From positions 7,029,201-7,093,200 of the forward strand of contig OZ038422.1 of NCBI GenBank assembly GCA_964036155.1: a stretch of DNA of 64,000 bases, in the 5' to 3' direction. This document shows, one piece after another, positions 24,301 to 34,515 of the stretch; positions within the stretch are counted from its first letter, which is position 1; each line of letters opens with the position of its first letter. Both the position numbers and the translations under genes were made by a program. The notes below the pieces were generated by a model that saw only the letters and a list, made by a program, of their open reading frames with translations, was not told the origin of the DNA and did not search any database. This DNA is from Diploscapter coronatus. Lineage: Eukaryota > Nematoda > Chromadorea > Rhabditida > Rhabditidae.

Positions 24301-24498
24301 CAAAAATTATTTTTCTAAAAATATAACTCACTTAATTTGTCATTAAAAACTCTAAATTTTAATTTAGAAGAATTATACTTGTGCGAGAGCTGCAGGAATG
24401 TAGGATTGCAGAGTAAGAGACAGGCAGCCGGGGTTGAGCAGCAAGTGGTTGCTTCTATTCCCCAGCAGAGAGAGACTCGACGTGCCACAGCGAATCAT
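18377..24498 (-). CDS. mrpl-3: mitochondrial large ribosomal subunit protein uL3m
   Basis: Structural protein of the mitochondrial ribosome. Exon 1 (24498-24379) encodes a targeting-type N terminus, basic and free of acidic residues ([20 protein letters not shown]...). Later exons give [53 protein letters not shown], the hallmark uL3 loop [16 protein letters not shown], then [31 protein letters not shown] and [19 protein letters not shown]. The penultimate exon ends HPALHR at 21179 with a GTGCCACA donor. Its phase joins exactly to an exon at 18473-18377 encoding [19 protein letters not shown] and a Lys-rich tail ending KLAKVKK. The joining intron is 2705 bp, far longer than its neighbours, because it contains the palindromic element at 18583-20865. 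Reading through the donor instead would stop at 21097 with a hydrophobic tail. Confidence 0.88.
18583..20865. mobile_element. 2.28-kb palindromic transposon flanked by TTAA
   Basis: The unit begins GAGGCATTCTTTGTAAGAAT and ends with its inverted copy; TTAA stands directly on both sides (18579-18582 and 20866-20869). The two halves are inverted copies over nearly the whole length, with a turning point near 19720 (words around GGTAACTTAACCCATAT and its mirror). Arms match at roughly nine bases in ten by eye, with a few indels. A 70-codon frame appears in both arms in mirror orientation (18944-19156, 20283-20495) and is not a gene. A TTAA duplication is the signature of piggyBac-type insertion; the termini do not obviously match known piggyBac ends, so family assignment is inference. 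Located in the last intron of mrpl-3. Confidence 0.8.
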
Positions 24499-25267
24499 CT
24501 AAATATGCTAATTCAAAGTGAACTGAACAAAAATGGAGATAAAATGCTCGACCGTATTTCACACAAAATTACCAAAGCACGAGTAAACGCAGGACGTGTG
24601 TGTGTGTGTGCGTTAATGAACGCGATATTCGCTTTATCTAGGGACCGCCAGCCATAATCAGGAGTTCATCGAAACTAGCTAAAAGATCCATTTTTGAGGT
24701 CCTCATGGGGCTCTTCATCCATTCCCAATGAGAAAAAAACTAGAGAAATTAACACAAAAATTATTTTAAAAATAAAATTCAACTCGGAAAAATCAATGTC
24801 ACCACGTGAAAACGTCGAATTGTATAGTGGGTATCATTCAATTATTAAAATATATGCTATGCTAGTTGACTAGTTATCGGCGACAATTGGGGACCTTTCA
24901 AACTAGTGCCACTATTGAATCAAGTGAACGGGGCGTGGCTTGGCGATCATTATTGTAAAAGCCTACAGAATAAAAGAGGACACAACTTGACGATGGGACT
25001 GGGAAACGAGAAGGGATACGACGTACTCACTTCAGATGACCATAATTCTGCATAGGATGAACCGTTTAGGGAAGTTTTAAAAGATTCAGAATCTGGAAAA
25101 TATAGCTTTTGATATTCTGCATCCTACAACAAAAATCGACTTGTGGTCTCTAAATTTATTAACATCCATAATATTTTACACGTATTATATCAGTTAACAG
25201 ATTCGAGTTTATGCATATGACTTTTAATAAATGAAAACATAACAAAATGAATAGTTTGAGAAAGCAT
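24499..25267. other. intergenic region between mrpl-3 and the lipase gene
   Basis: Promoter side of mrpl-3 and 3' flank of the lipase. The plus-strand open frame 24337-24657 is antisense to exon 1 of mrpl-3. A short TG-rich run lies near 24600. No other feature seen. Confidence 0.5.
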
Positions 25268-27266
25268 TCAGGGTTTGCATACACCGCTGTCATAATTTGA
25301 TAGATCATATCCGAAATAGGCGTAATGTTGAGCTGGATCTTTTCCTTAAATAAATTAATTCATTTTGGAGTAAATTAGAAATTTAACTATAACATGCTAG
25401 TTATAATTAAAATGAAAACTCTAATAATAGTAATTATATTGATCATCAAAACAGCATAATTTTGAGATTCATTTCTTATCAAGATGTTTAAAGGCGATTG
25501 TTAACGACTAGAGCGCTTCATACTTATATATTGCGTTAATTGATTACCATTATCATCACATGCTGGGTCCTCACAAATTGCGCATTTTTGCACGTTAAAA
25601 GTCGTCGGACTGGTCCACGCGTTATACCAAAATGTAAAACCGAAATGGGAGAAGCACGGATTAAATTGAGTGGTCGATGGTTGCGTAGTTCTATCGCAGG
25701 TGGTTGGCGGATATTGCTAAAATTTGATTAGCCTATTTTCATTTAATGCATACATTTCATAGTATTCTGAAAAAGCTAATTGTGAAGAAAGGCCTTTTGC
25801 AATCCCCATCCGCACCTATTCTTCGAGGAGAGAGTAGGGAAGGAAGATAGGGAAAAGAATAAAAGTGAGTGTGGGTTACAAGAGGCCATGAATAAAACGT
25901 GTTAGAAAACGTTATTCAAATATATTAATTATATATGTTAAATGCATACCGATATAGTGTCGTTTAAGAACACAATTCGATAAGGCATGTAGACGGCGTT
26001 AAACACATTCGCCGAAAACATTCGATTCCCAACTCGAGGCGTACCTAAAATAATTATTTAATGGCAACAACGCATACATTGTTGACGCGCAAAAGGGCCA
26101 TTCGAGCATAGAGAGGACAAGCAAACTTTGGCAACCCTACGACGACGAAAAGACTCCTCTGCATGCTTTAGCTTCCGATGTGATCTTTCTCCGCGCTACT
26201 AATATGCAATATTTTATAAGCAGAGATAAAATATACCAAATGAATATGCGTATATTCCTTCTCGCTTCCAAAGATTAGTCTTTACTAACCACAATCCGAA
26301 AACCTCTGCCAACGCGGCTCCTAAATGTTTGACGCTTAAAAATAAACACGCCTAGTTATGCTAATTAAAGATATAACCTTACCAGCGCTATGACCTACAC
26401 TCTGTAACTCGAAAATAGGTTAAATAGGATTATTTTTGTACTTACGTAAACAACTTTGTCACAATCCGTGGACCATAACTCATGCATATAATCACTAAGT
26501 CCTATTAATGTTGAAAATTATTATTCAAAATATAATATTTTTCGTACCGGCACTTAATAACGCCTTAAACGCAAAGATATAGTCGTATCCAATTAATCCC
26601 CAAGTGTTTGTCGTGTCATACCCCGATAGTTGCTAAAATGGTTGCGTTTTAGTATGGTCGACACGCACATGTATTATTATTTTATAGTATATACATACAA
26701 TATTTCTACTATATATAAAATAAACATTGAGTATAATTTATATACTACTTACCAACTTGACCTTCGTTGGTATATTATCAGCAAAGTCCTTTAGATTATT
26801 CGGATATCGAAAATAAACGCCCAAATGGGGCACTTTAGTAGGTGCAACTGCTCTTGTGATCTAAATTTGAATTTGAGTCAGTAATCGATCATATAATTAA
26901 TATCATACCACTACGACGCAATTACCGTTAAATATCGTAGTACTGCAATTGGCTGTGAATCTAAATATTGCATACATTTAAACAACGAAAGTATTAAGAT
27001 GGCTATTACGTGTTAATAATCGTCTCAGTACCAGCGCTTTTAGTGTCTAGACATGTTGCAGGATCAGATGAAAATGCAGCCATCATGTTATCGTATACCT
27101 GTTAATTTAAATATTACTATTACATAAATTGAAATTAAATATACACCTTTTCGACTTCAGACTCCCAGGCATCATAGTCGCTGACGGTTAATTGAGCGTT
27201 TACGATATTAAAATATGAAAATACTAACAGATGCACTCCTATTCTCAAACTATTGAATATTCCCAT
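25268..27266 (-). CDS. secreted class 3 lipase family protein
   Basis: Predicted alpha/beta-hydrolase of the fungal-type (class 3) lipase family. The start at 27266 yields a signal peptide (MGIFNSLRIGVHLLVFSYF). Central exons give the nucleophile elbow across a splice junction, VGHSAGG then AALAEVFGLWLVKTNLWKRE, and GIYAYSFG joined to TPRVGNRMFSANVFN, a diagnostic class 3 lipase block. Downstream are YLPSLLSPRRIGADGDCKRP and HFGFTFWYNAW, likely carrying the catalytic His, then a Cys-rich end (CAICEDPACDDNG joined to KDPAQHYAYFGYDLSNYDSG and VCKP). The family consensus is GHSLGG; here the residue after Ser is Ala. The 5' exons (NCSTTIFNGNCVVVITRA, LKDFADNIPTKVKLQLSG) are diverged from typical lipases. 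Nematodes carry many such genes, often intestinal and secreted; that role is inferred. Confidence 0.8.
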
Positions 27267-28030
27267 ATCTGCAATATTGTTCTTTAGAATTCAATAGTGC
27301 ATTGCCTTAACTTTCATAATTAAATTTTATATTATTAACTAAAAAGTGCAAAGAGATATGAAGATATGAAAATTTATATGATACCGAACAATATCTCATT
27401 TATAAAATTATTCTAAACGGGATTCAATAAAAATAGTTCATAAACGAGAAAACGCCCGGAATCGATTTGTCTGAATCGTAACTAATCATGAGGCTGATGT
27501 TAATCCCATATTTGGTAACCAGATCTCGAGGCCGCTTCGTAATCCCTAGATCTGGTTTTTCATTGATTTTCGAAATTTCGATTTCATTTCTATCAAAACT
27601 CGGTGTCAGGAATGCACTGACACCGACCTCAAGCCGAATTTCATATACCAATTTCAAATGACTTCGAATTACGTATTAGAACCAGAGGTGTTCGAAAAAT
27701 TCTCATTTTAGTTTTAGAAGACGTCGGAACACTTTGTCCTTTTTCGCTTCTAACACTTTCTGGAATATCGCTTTAAATATTCCGTTTCTGTTTACGAAGA
27801 TCTCAAATTACTTTTTCGAACACTATTGATTGGATCTACAGTATATCGAGGTTTAACAACTTTAAAACGTTTTAATTTGCACTTGCGTAACCTTTGCATC
27901 ATTAAAACTCGATTTGGTTGGTGTTTGACAAGTTGTTTTAGAACCTGATATAGATGTCGCCTCTAAAAAAACATCCAAGTTTATTCAGAATTATTATTAT
28001 TTATTCCAAATATCAAACACAATTTATCAA
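27267..28030. other. intergenic region
   Basis: Upstream of the lipase gene and downstream of the second lectin gene. The minus-strand open frame 27424-27657 has no recognisable domain and no splice context. Nothing else supported. Confidence 0.5.
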
Positions 28031-30298
28031 TCAATGTCCATCTTTCTTGCACAAGAAATATTGGCAACTACTTGGTATGCTTCCAAAATTTGTGTCACCA
28101 ATAGCTTGCCAGCACACTTTCCCATGCGGATCAATTGTCGCCTGAATCAATATTTTCTGAAAATTCAAGGAGGCTAACTTACAATGATGGGTGTGTACCC
28201 GTTGGATGGTACGATGAGAGTGGGACAGCCATCTGCTTGTGGAGCGTAATTCATAGGTTCCCCGTCCTGCCACATCGGATTCCCATCTAAACGATAAAAG
28301 GTGCTACTTTCCTAATTTTAAGTTTATGAAATGATATCTAGATAAGATGCATTCGAAACTGTGTGTTTGGGTATTTGAAATCGAAATCCAGACACTATTG
28401 TTTTAGTCAATATCTAAATTTTCGCATTAAAATGTTTCGAAGTCGACGTACTGATAGATCTAGCGTTTCCAATCATGAACATTTCGAGGTCACTTTGGCC
28501 AGTGAAACAAGTTCCAACCCCAGCGAAAAATCCAGCAGCAAAATCTAGATTTTAAAAAATTATTTCACAAGATTTTAAACCTTTTCCTTACTTGCTACAT
28601 ACTCATTTTCTCCATCCGTCCTAATTGAACCATTACAGTACAAATTTTCAGTATAATTAAATTGGTAAAACTGCAAACAGTCTTGAATTTGTAAAGAATT
28701 AGTGTAATACCTACCGGCTTCAAATCATAACAGTCATAAGTTGGTGTGTAGAATCCCCAACTTCTGGGGCAATTGTGAGGGACAGTGGTTGTAGGTGTCG
28801 GGGTTGTAGGTTTCGTGGTCGTTGTAGTTGTAGTCGGAGTTGTAGTCGGAGGAGGCATCGTTGATATCCTTTGTGGTGTGCTGAATGTTTGAAGCGATAT
28901 AAACAAGCTTAATTGGATTTTAAAATGTTTCCTTCATAATAAAATCGGCAAATTTCAGATGTATGAATTTTTAACTCGTATTTAACACGAGAACGATAGC
29001 AAGTTGAATTTTCTGTTTGAAAATCTTAATAAAATCGATATGACGACGATCATATGAAATTTATACTAAGTGTTCATACCTCGTTTGCGGAGGTGGTACA
29101 GTGAAGGGGCCGCCAGTCGTCCTGTAATGGTAATACTTGATTGCATATTTCAAAATGACAATCACATTGATCCTCCCGAATTTCCCGCGCAGACGAAATT
29201 CTCAGCAGCTGAACATGGATACGTCGTCCATTTTCCGTCGGCAATGATGAAGGCAACACATCTGTCACAGCACGTTGGTTCACATAAAAAATCAGATAAA
29301 TTAACTAATTCGTTTGTATCCGTGAAGCTATTCCTTCTATGAAGACCAGAGACGCTTAGGATAAAAACAACGAAAAAGGGCAAATTCAGAAAATAGTGGC
29401 TAGATGTAGGTGCTTGTTAAAATCAATTTGGGTATACCTGGACTAAACTTCCAATAATCGTACGGAGTTAAGTCAACCCAGTTCCAAGTGATATCGTCAG
29501 AGGTATTCAATCCAATTCGGAAATACGAATCTGATAGTTCGAACTCCTTTTCAGCCGTTGCTGAAATTGTAAGCTCAATTATCATAAAACAGTTCTTTTT
29601 AAGGATTTTTTTATAAGATCGATCCCTACACTGAAGGAAGTTGTTCTCGAACTCGCTGAAAAGTTATACTGAAGAAAGTTTTGTCGAAATAAGCTAGCAT
29701 ACTTATGAATTGAAACGAGATGATATCCAACAGATCGGCAATAAGATTCTGAAATTGAATGAGCAGTTATTGTGATTAAGCTGCATGTTCCGACCTGCTT
29801 CGTCGAACGTCCTTGGAATAGATATGAATCGGAAGCATCTTCAAATCATTTTTAAACTTTCTAATAAAGATAGTCTTGATAGCAGAATGCTTTTGAAATA
29901 CTTGAATGACGATGAAGTTTATTTAGCTTCAGATTAACGTATTCTAGACATGAAGAAAGGTTAGTAAAAACTCCGTTTGCTCGTTTTGCCTTTCGAAATT
30001 TAAAGAAACTGTTACTTTACACTTTGTATTCAGAAATTTGCAAAGAATTTAGCCTATCCCTTCGGGATTATACGAACTTAGATGTCAGGAGATGTTTTTC
30101 TTTACCAACCTTGTTTCAATTTCAAAATATTTTTTTCAAATTTAAATTTTGACCTATAACAACTTTATCATAAAACTACAACGTCCTGAAAGGGTATGCC
30201 TACCTAGATCCTAAAGTGTATTCTCCGGGCCTACAGTCTGCATTTGCTGAGTAAAAATATCCAATAAGTAAGATAGAAACTCGGAATAAGGAACTCAT
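28031..30298 (-). CDS. secreted protein with two C-type lectin domains, second copy
   Basis: The start at 30298 opens a signal peptide (MSSLFRVSILLIGYFYSANA) and DCRPGEYTLGSR. Domain 1 continues CFRFISIPRTFDEAG, SYCRSVGYHLVSIH, FELSDSYFRIGLNTSDDITW, NWVDLTPYDYWKFSPG and ADGKWTTYPCSAAENFVCAG. A Thr/Pro linker of about 25 residues (28780-28860) follows. Domain 2 runs HNCPRSWGFYTPTYDCYDL, FYQFNYTENLYCNG, AAGFFAGVGTCFTGQSD, DGNPMWQDGEPMNYAPQADG with an EPMN variant of the EPN motif, and ends SIPSSCQYFLCKKDGH. The architecture is signal, lectin, mucin-like linker, lectin. It is the paralog of the gene at 824-3711, but here the first-domain exon is uninterrupted. Likely secreted and possibly involved in defence, by family analogy. 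Confidence 0.8.
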
Positions 30299-30966
30299 TT
30301 GAGCTGGCCAACGAGTTCAACAGGCTTGTCAGCCGGAATGACTAAATGGTGAAGGGGTTAGAATGGGAGCGCTATGCCATTTCTGATAATCATTGCTCGA
30401 TAATCTTTTCCCCTCTAATCATCCTACTGTCCCTGCTGCTTTTCCACTCCTTATCAGTTCTCATTTTCATAGTTTCAGAAGCTCGGAATGGCTGTGCTGC
30501 CCCTTCGTTTCTTTATCAATTGACAAAATTTATGAATTTCAATGAGATCATTGTTTGTTACTTTACAACCATTCAATTGAATTATCACCAAATTCCGAAT
30601 AATTTTCGGGGATGAAAAACACTTTTCAAATGCTACATCAAATAGTGTTGAACTCGATGACTTCTCTAGAAGATATTAGCCTTCTTTTTCGTGTAACATT
30701 GAAGAAGACAAAATCGAAATTCTACGTTGATTGATTTTTTCGTAGATTTCCTTTTAAAATTGAAAAATAAAAAATTTTATTTGAATACAGAAAATCTTCG
30801 AAATTTTCTTTGAACAATTGCCTGAGAGCAACAGAATCACATCTTTCATCTCTCTTTTCTATTGCCCTGCCGAAAGGAGCTTGCATGCTATCTTTCTCCC
30901 TCTCGTTTTCGCATGCTCTTTCTCTCCTCCCCTACACTTTTATTCTCGTTTCAGCGCCCAGCAGTC
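30299..30966. other. intergenic region upstream of the first 5S gene
   Basis: Promoter side of the second lectin gene. Two plus-strand open frames (30346-30615, 30810-31082) are AT/pyrimidine-rich; the second runs into the 5S rRNA gene. No protein gene supported. Confidence 0.5.
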
Positions 30967-31085
30967 GCTTACGACCATACCACGTTGAGAACACGCCATC
31001 CCGTCCGATCTGGCAAGTTAAGCAACGTCGGGCCTGGTTAGTACTTGGATCGGAGACGGCTTGGGAATCCCAGGTGTTGTAAGCT
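30967..31085 (+). rRNA. 5S ribosomal RNA, copy 1
   Basis: A 119-nt sequence starting GCTTACGACCATACCACG and ending GGTGTTGTAAGCT, with the internal Pol III promoter region (AAGTTAAGCAACGTCGGG, TAGTACTTGGATCGGAGACG) intact and a TTTT stop directly after. It fits nematode 5S rRNA closely. The ends pair (GCTTAC with GTAAGC), closing helix I. Confidence 0.96.
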
Positions 31086-31380
31086 TTTGCTAAAACTTCA
31101 GACAAAGTTTTATCGTAAAAATTGACAATTACGGTGATCATAACAGTGAACTAGTTATAAATTTGCAAGCCATTCCTTTCTTTTTCTTCCTCTTTCACCA
31201 AATATCCCAAGTTAGATAGTCCTGCTAGCTCACTGTCATCGTTCAGACCGAAATATTCTAATTTGCCTTATTTTATGAAATAAAGATAGGAAAGAGTGAG
31301 AGATTTAATTAGTTTTTGGATTTTATGTCGAATTTTCACATGTTAATAGTTAGGGTATGAATTGTAACAATCGAATCTAA
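31086..31380. other. spacer after 5S copy 1
   Basis: About 300 bp of AT-rich sequence between the 5S gene and the alpha-mannosidase relic. Nothing recognised. Confidence 0.5.
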
Positions 31381-31411
31381 ATAAAAGAGCTTGTAGACGG
31401 CTGCATTACTG

Positions 31412-32036
31412 CATAGACCTCTGGCTCTGGAGACATTCTATAAGCCCGTTATTGCTTACTCTACTGGTGACGCGATTCAACCTGTGAAGGTAGTGTAAAA
31501 TCATAAAAAAAAGTATTGCAATCGTTTAATTTTAGTTCACGAATTTGAAAGCAAATGCATCTGTGCCGAAAGAGATCAATATTCTATCGATTGAGCCTTG
31601 GGACAACAATATGGTGCTGCTGAGATTGGAGCATATTTATCAGAACTCGGAATTGGCCACGTCGAATAAACCCGCGTATATTGATCTAACTGTAAATAGC
31701 AAAAGCAAGCATTTCATGAGAAATTACTTAATTCCAGAACATTTTTGACGCCTTTGACGTGAGAGATGTCAAAGAAACGAGTCTGGATGGCAATAAAGAT
31801 CCAATTCAGCTATCGATTCACAATCAAGAAAAGGCTTTCGGTATACTTTGACATATTCAACTCGCCATTTCGAAATATCCTTCAGATCCTAAAAACGTGT
31901 CAATTTATCCAACGGAAATTCGAACCTTCGTAATGAAGGTTCACTGGAAAGGAACTCCCGATGACAGCCTTTGTGCACTCAGAAATCTGTTCATCCCCTT
32001 CACAGTATTGTTGGTCTTTATATTTGGACAAGTTTA
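31412..32036 (+). pseudogene. 3' fragment of a lysosomal alpha-mannosidase gene
   Basis: Three blocks match the C-terminal domain of GH38 lysosomal alpha-mannosidases: RPLALETFYKPVIAYSTGDA (31418-31498), then after a 42-bp intron EINILSIEPWDNNMVLLRLE with HIYQNSELATSNKPAYIDLT (31545-31700), then FDAFDVRDVKETSLDGNKDP and EIRTFVMKVHWKGTP. The catalytic N-terminal domain is absent upstream, and frames break between blocks (after AYIDLT at about 31700 and after IHNQEKAFG at about 31850), so the fragment cannot make an enzyme. The break near 31700 could be a short intron. Most likely a dispersed 3'-truncated duplicate. Confidence 0.65.
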
Positions 32037-33385
32037 ACTTTTTGTACCAAATCATAATAAAATACATTTGTGCTCATTTGATGTTGCCAATGAAATGAAA
32101 AAGTGTCTTGAAGTAGAGTTCAAGTTGGATACTTCCTTCCAAGTTTTGGTTCTGAAAGTAATCGAGTAAGAATATGTTTTTTTACATCTATATTCCGTAT
32201 CAATTTCGATATGTTTACAGACTAGCTTTAGCGTAAACATAATTATGAAAGGAAACCCAAGTTCGGTTACAAGCTATGTATTCGAATAGATCCAGTGATC
32301 TTCATATTCACATTTGACGAGACTACAATTTGTGTTGATTCGCTACATCGTTGGTGACATTCGAATTGATGACCACAGCATCGAGTGATGATTGTAGTTT
32401 ATCAGAAACAGAAACTGACAGTGAGAGAGAGGAAGACCTCTGCAGCAGGTCAACCTTTCCTCTGCAATCATCAATCGACCAATTTCTCTGCTCTGACACT
32501 ACAACTTTTCTCATCTAAAGACGTCTTTCTTCTAGTCATTCTTCGAAGTCGTTTCTCTGCCAAATATTTTCTTCCAAAGAGAAAATGATGACAAGTGAGA
32601 GTTCTCTGAATTCGTCTTTGATACAGAGAACTTTAGAGATATGATAAATGATCTCACTGAATTTCGATTATCAAATGACGAAATACTAAAAATCAGAATT
32701 TGAAAACTAATTTTGGGAAACGTGATAGGTTGTGATAGTTTGTTATTTGATTTCTTGAACTGAAAGATCGGGAATATTGTTGAAGACACAAATGTAGCAA
32801 GATAAAAAGTGAAAATTAGTGTTTGCAGAAAATTTACGATAATTCAACGATTAGAGAAATTATTTTGACATAATAATTTCAGTAATTATGCAATGCATAT
32901 TTAGAATTGTTAAATTTGTGCATAATTGATTTCGTCGTAATTCATCGATTCTTGATAATCGAGACTGCTACTTATAATGATAGCTATTTTGTAAAGGGAA
33001 TTAAAATAGATAAACATCGTTGTCATTTGATTTTACATTGATCATAAACCACGAAAATAGGGTATAAATTATAAAAATAGAAAATCTTTAAGTGCATTTC
33101 CTTTTTCGTTAGTAATTTGCAGAGAAATTAGCAGTAAATATTTGTGTGCTATCTGTATGTGAAATTGTCACCTAATTAAGTTATAGTTACCATATGATTG
33201 CGGTAGTAATTTTTCTCGAATTCTCTCCCTCCCAGTCCCTTTTCGGGTGTTTCCTTCCCAATTTCCTTCTCCTTCTCCATTTACAGCAACACGTTTTTTT
33301 CCTTTCCTTTTCTCTCAATTATTTCTCATCAAAAATGACGCAGGTTGTGGAAGTTTTTTGATGACTATACAAATGTAAGCATTTC
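32037..33385. other. long intergenic region
   Basis: AT-rich sequence with no supported gene. A stretch at about 32370-32700 (plus) reads SLSETETDSEREEDLCS followed by other frames with stops; it resembles eroded coding sequence but I cannot identify it. Near 33220-33320 there is a pyrimidine-rich tract upstream of the small peptide gene. Confidence 0.45.
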
Positions 33386-33390
33386 TCCGA

Positions 33391-33398
33391 TATAAAAG
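33391..33398 (+). promoter_or_regulatory. TATA box of the small peptide gene
   Basis: TATAAAAG about 100 bp before the start codon, followed by a C/A-rich 5' untranslated stretch. The spacing suggests transcription starting near 33420 and a strongly expressed gene. Confidence 0.6.
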
Positions 33399-33490
33399 TC
33401 CAGCCTCCCGAGGACAAACCATCCAACTGTCCAAAACAGTTCTTCAATCTAACAAAGCGAATTCAAAGCTTACCTTCCAAGTATTCCAAA

Positions 33491-33700
33491 ATGTTCGCCT
33501 TCCGTCTGCTCATCTCAGCCCTCCTCGTCTCGACAGTCCTCTCAGCCATTCTATCCAACGGCTGGTTGTCCCAATATCCTTTCGGCAAAGACTCGTCCTA
33601 CTACTATCCCAGCACAGGCTATGTTTCATATTCAACGGGTTCGAAACCTGATGGCTTCTATCTGGTTTGCGGAGACTGCGGCATTTTCGGAAGGAAATAA
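33491..33700 (+). CDS. small secreted peptide precursor, 69 residues
   Basis: Single-exon frame. Residues 1-19 are a clean signal peptide (MFAFRLLISALLVSTVLSA). The mature part is rich in Tyr, Ser and Gly (SSYYYPSTGYVSYSTGSKP) and has two cysteines near the end (YLVCGDCGIFGRK). The C terminus Gly-Arg-Lys directly after Phe is the form of an amidation signal: trimming of Arg-Lys and conversion of Gly would leave an amidated Phe. A TATA box at 33391 and an AATAAA signal at 33871-33876 frame the gene well. It could be a neuropeptide-like, cuticle-associated or antimicrobial peptide; I do not recognise a family. Confidence 0.72.
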   Translation: MFAFRLLISALLVSTVLSAILSNGWLSQYPFGKDSSYYYPSTGYVSYSTGSKPDGFYLVCGDCGIFGRK

Positions 33701-33929
33701 ACCAGTACCCGACAATCCGGCAGTTCAAAAGTCGTAACACGTCGACTATAAATAATGTACAATGATGCTCAAGCTTAATAATCTATTCACTTGTGATGAA
33801 ACGCGTTTAATGCCAATGATCTCAAACCAATTGTCATGTATTTACTGTGATATTAGTGATGATTTTAAACAATAAATATTTTTTGATTATATTTGTTCAT
33901 TTAAATTTAAAGACAAGCAAAATTAAACA

Positions 33930-34042
33930 GGGGTGGGACCCAAATGAGTTTATTATAGTAAAACTACGATAGTACAACCTTTAACTATGGCAGCTAAATT
34001 CTCGTTTAACTATCGTAGTTAAACTTATTTGAGTCCCACCCC
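33930..34042. mobile_element. 113-bp fold-back element
   Basis: The ends GGGGTGGGACCCAAATGAG and the mirrored CTTATTTGAGTCCCACCCC pair over about 22 bases with two mismatches, and inner words (aaactacgatag / ctatcgtagtt) also pair. Typical of a tiny MITE. No convincing target-site duplication. Confidence 0.6.
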
Positions 34043-34170
34043 AGATTTAGATCCCCTGCCAGCCTGCATGGTACTTATGAAATGCGAGCAAGCAAGCTAA
34101 TATCAAATATTTCACACCTTCCCTTTCCTATCAATTTACTCTTTTATTCCGAGTGCAAGGTCGCCCCTTT

Positions 34171-34289
34171 GCTTACGACCATACCACGCTGAGAACACGC
34201 CATCCCGTCTGATCTGGCAAGTTAAGCAGCGTCGGGCCTGGTTAGTACTTGGATCGGAGACGGCTTGGGAATCCCAGGTGTTGTAAGCT
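34171..34289 (+). rRNA. 5S ribosomal RNA, copy 2
   Basis: 119 nt with the same ends as copy 1 and a TTTT stop after it. Three substitutions separate the copies: CGTTG to CGCTG near the 5' end, CGTCCGATC to CGTCTGATC, and AGCAACG to AGCAGCG. The first and third change opposite sides of one base pair, keeping the helix. Confidence 0.96.
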
Positions 34290-34515
34290 TTTGTGAAATT
34301 TTTATCCAAATTTATTTAAAGAAGCATAGCCAATTTTTCTTCACCTATCATCTTCAAACTAGCGCAACTTTTCTCCGAAATTTTATTCGTTTTCACCGAA
34401 ATATAACAGACAACAAAGCGAACAAACGATCTAAACCCGTTCACAAAATGAAAATAACAATTGAAAGTTCACCAAAACGTGTTACTTTTCCACCTAATAA
34501 CAATATAAGATGTGA

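Noticed and set aside
32370..32700. Possible eroded gene (SLSETETDSEREEDLCS...)
   Set aside because: Several stops and frame changes and no family match; could be chance low-complexity coding potential.
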